Assembly: GCA_025934595.1 (NCBI GenBank)
Contig: JAICXU010000164.1
Location: forward strand, 1-6,963
DNA length: 6,963 nt
Direction: 5' to 3'
DNA from: Polyangiaceae bacterium
Lineage (GTDB): Bacteria; Myxococcota_A; Polyangia; Polyangiales; Polyangiaceae
The position numbers and the translations under genes were made by a program. Position 1 is the first letter of the stretch, and each line of letters opens with the position of its first letter. Under the pieces are notes generated by a model. The model had not been told where the DNA came from and searched no databases. It saw only the letters and a program-made list of their open reading frames with translations. Shown here piece by piece: positions 6,512 to 6,963 of the stretch.

Positions 6512-6963
6512 ATGCGCAAACGCCCCTTGTCCATCGGTAAGTCGGTCATCGGTTTCGGCACGGTCGCCATCCTACTGATCGTCTACGGCTGCGGAGGCAG
6601 CGACGACGCGTCCACGTTCGGAGGAAACAACAACGGCGACGGCGGCGTGGGAAGTGGAGACGGCGCATTCGGAGGCGATTCCGGTTTCAACACCGGCGAC
6701 GGCGGCGGCGCGGGCTCCGGCGCTCCGACGACGTGCATCGTCGGCACGCAAGGTTGTCTCTGCGATTCGACGGGAGCTTGCGCGCCCGGCCTCACGTGCA
6801 CGCCGCAAACGGCGCCGGTGCCGAGCCTTTGTTGCAATGGAACCGATTGCTCCTCGACCGGCGGCACGGTCGGAAAGAGCTGCAGCGGCGTCTCCGGCGC
6901 TCCGTCGTGTACGCCGGGCGTCACGGTCCCGGCCGCGTCCGCTCCGAATGACAACTGCGGATA
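6512..6963 (+). CDS. Secreted cysteine-rich lipoprotein, function unknown (3' truncated by window edge)
   Basis: The frame is open from ATG 6512 to the last base, giving 150 residues with no stop, so the gene continues outside the window. The basic start MRKRPLSIGK and hydrophobic stretch 12-25 form a signal peptide ending in the lipobox VYGC, with C27 as the lipidated cysteine. Residues 28-72 are a flexible linker rich in Gly, Asp, Ser and Asn (NNNGDGG, GDGGGAGSG). From residue 75 the protein has eleven cysteines in 75 residues (75, 82, 84, 90, 96, 107, 108, 113, 124, 133, 149), including a CC pair, which suggests several disulfides in a surface domain. I do not recognise a catalytic domain; one may lie in the missing part, since such proteins in myxobacteria are often N-terminal tethers for longer surface proteins. 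The strong ribosome binding site, signal peptide and promoter make it a real gene. The proline-rich reverse-strand frame here is its shadow. Confidence 0.8.
   Translation, partial: MRKRPLSIGKSVIGFGTVAILLIVYGCGGSDDASTFGGNNNGDGGVGSGDGAFGGDSGFNTGDGGGAGSGAPTTCIVGTQGCLCDSTGACAPGLTCTPQTAPVPSLCCNGTDCSSTGGTVGKSCSGVSGAPSCTPGVTVPAASAPNDNCG
6634..6707 (+). repeat. Internal repeat encoding the Gly-Asp linker
   Basis: The 14-mer CGGCGACGGCGGCG occurs exactly twice, at 6634-6647 and 6694-6707, precisely 60 bp (20 codons) apart and in frame. Both copies encode the GDGG segment of the linker (residues 42-45 and 62-65). TTCGGAGG also repeats in the same linker, at 6617-6624 and 6668-6675. Such repeats let linker length change by slippage or recombination without breaking the frame. 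Confidence 0.5.

Noticed and set aside
1..6963. Search for CRISPR arrays, tRNA or rRNA genes, insertion sequences, toxin-antitoxin or defence genes
   Set aside because: No regularly spaced repeats, cloverleaf or rRNA-like sequence, transposase motifs, terminal inverted repeats or recognisable defence proteins were seen on either strand.

Overview
The window is GC-rich chromosomal DNA, all of it read from the + strand. It looks like part of a myxobacterial genome (Myxococcota, probably a Polyangia relative). That placement is an inference. It rests on the GC-rich third codon positions, on secreted lipoproteins with Gly/Asp-rich linkers and many cysteines, and on a -10 promoter element of TAGACT type. 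No rRNA or other taxonomic marker is present.

Layout. (1) Positions 1-492 hold the 3' end of phoU. (2) Positions 493-698 are a 206-bp gap with a perfect 17-bp inverted repeat over the phoU stop, a short coding-like remnant, and GTCAC repeats directly before phoB. (3) Positions 699-1397 (phoB) and 1394-3166 (phoR) overlap by 4 bp and form the phosphate-starvation two-component pair. (4) Positions 3314-4636 encode a dihaem c-type cytochrome lipoprotein with an added 10-cysteine tail. (5) Positions 4785-6392 encode a polytopic GT-C type glycosyltransferase. (6) Positions 6512-6963 are the 5' part of a cysteine-rich lipoprotein that runs off the window end. It has a well-placed ribosome binding site and a promoter-like sequence.

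How the genes work together. PhoU, PhoB and PhoR form one functional unit. PhoR senses phosphate status through the Pst transporter, with PhoU as go-between, and phosphorylates PhoB, which controls the Pho regulon. The pst genes probably lie just upstream of the window. The cytochrome, the glycosyltransferase and the last lipoprotein are separated by 119-148 bp gaps, share no obvious pathway, and are probably separate transcription units. All three products act at or outside the cell membrane.

I see no mobile element, CRISPR array, tRNA, rRNA, phage gene or defence system, and nothing that amounts to a new multi-gene system. The more interesting points are small: the remnant and repeats between phoU and phoB, the possibly leaderless phoB, the cytochrome with a cysteine-rich tail, and the repeat-built linker of the last lipoprotein.
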